In this document: positions 63,930-64,000 of the stretch, one piece after another
How positions within the stretch are numbered: the stretch's first letter is position 1
Layout of the letters: each line of letters opens with the position of its first letter
NCBI RefSeq assembly: GCF_002954685.1
Contig: NZ_MSCN01000001.1
Coordinates: 1,517,025 to 1,581,024 of the forward strand
From: Polaribacter porphyrae
GTDB lineage: Bacteria; Bacteroidota; Bacteroidia; Flavobacteriales; Flavobacteriaceae
DNA: 64,000 nucleotides
Direction: 5' to 3'
Position numbers and translations under genes: made by a program
Notes under the pieces: generated by a model
What the model saw: only the letters and a program-made list of their open reading frames with translations
Database searches by the model: none
What the model was told of the DNA's origin: nothing

Positions 63930-64000
63930 ATTTAATTATCAAAATAATAATTTATAAATATTTAATTGTATAATTAATATTTTTAAACATACTTCTAGAT

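Overview
The window is a low-GC chromosomal segment of a marine-type Flavobacteriaceae bacterium (Bacteroidota), close in feel to Polaribacter or Tenacibaculum. The evidence is strong AT bias, few Shine-Dalgarno sites, many lipoproteins, Bacteroidota-type tRNA genes without encoded CCA, and promoters of the flavobacterial form TTG-N17-23-TAnnTTTG. It has no rRNA, no CRISPR array and no classical IS element with a long transposase.

Layout. Positions 1-17.5 kb are housekeeping: a partial metallophosphoesterase, truA, an ABC exporter, the c-di-AMP cyclase cdaA, an ExbD protein, three tRNAs (Arg, Pro, Ser), the c-di-AMP phosphodiesterase pgpH, a thiolase, an NlpC/P60 peptidase, a TPR protein, gyrA and clpC. 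Positions 17.5-32 kb hold envelope genes: a BlaI/M56 sensor operon behind a 34-bp perfect palindrome, a very large TraB/GumN-like protein, a lipoprotein amidase, an M48 protease and an AraC regulator. Positions 32-37.8 kb hold a branched-chain-type E2 subunit, a small lipoprotein, an S41 peptidase and an RprXY-type two-component system. Three promoters in this block carry the same 11-bp-period direct-repeat box exactly 36 nt upstream of a TAnnTTTG element, which marks a probable local regulon of that system.

Positions 37.8-53 kb are a heme biosynthesis locus. hemA-hemCD-hemB-hemL-hemE-hemF run leftward, with trkH, an EI24 membrane protein and small membrane genes between them. An AraC regulator, a SpoU methyltransferase, hemH and hemJ run rightward. 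This locus has been invaded by palindrome-bounded small elements. Two near-identical 0.38-kb units each carry a GIY-YIG nuclease gene between 28-bp palindromic terminal inverted repeats. A third unit, a REP-associated tyrosine transposase (RAYT) bounded by other palindromes, is fused in frame to the 5' end of hemF. A solitary palindrome with the same ends as the GIY-YIG repeats lies in frame in the E2 gene.

Positions 53-64 kb are accessory: a hipBA toxin-antitoxin pair, a remnant resembling a tRNA 3' end, a compact cassette of unknown genes (DUF6266-like, DUF5675, two small membrane proteins, DUF6943-like), a hairpin-rich non-coding stretch closed by a 17-bp inverted repeat, a SIR2-family gene broken by two frameshifts, about 1.3 kb of decayed non-coding DNA with a 63-bp imperfect palindrome, and a two-gene Gabija-type phage defence system (gajA-gajB). 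This end looks like a defence and mobile island.
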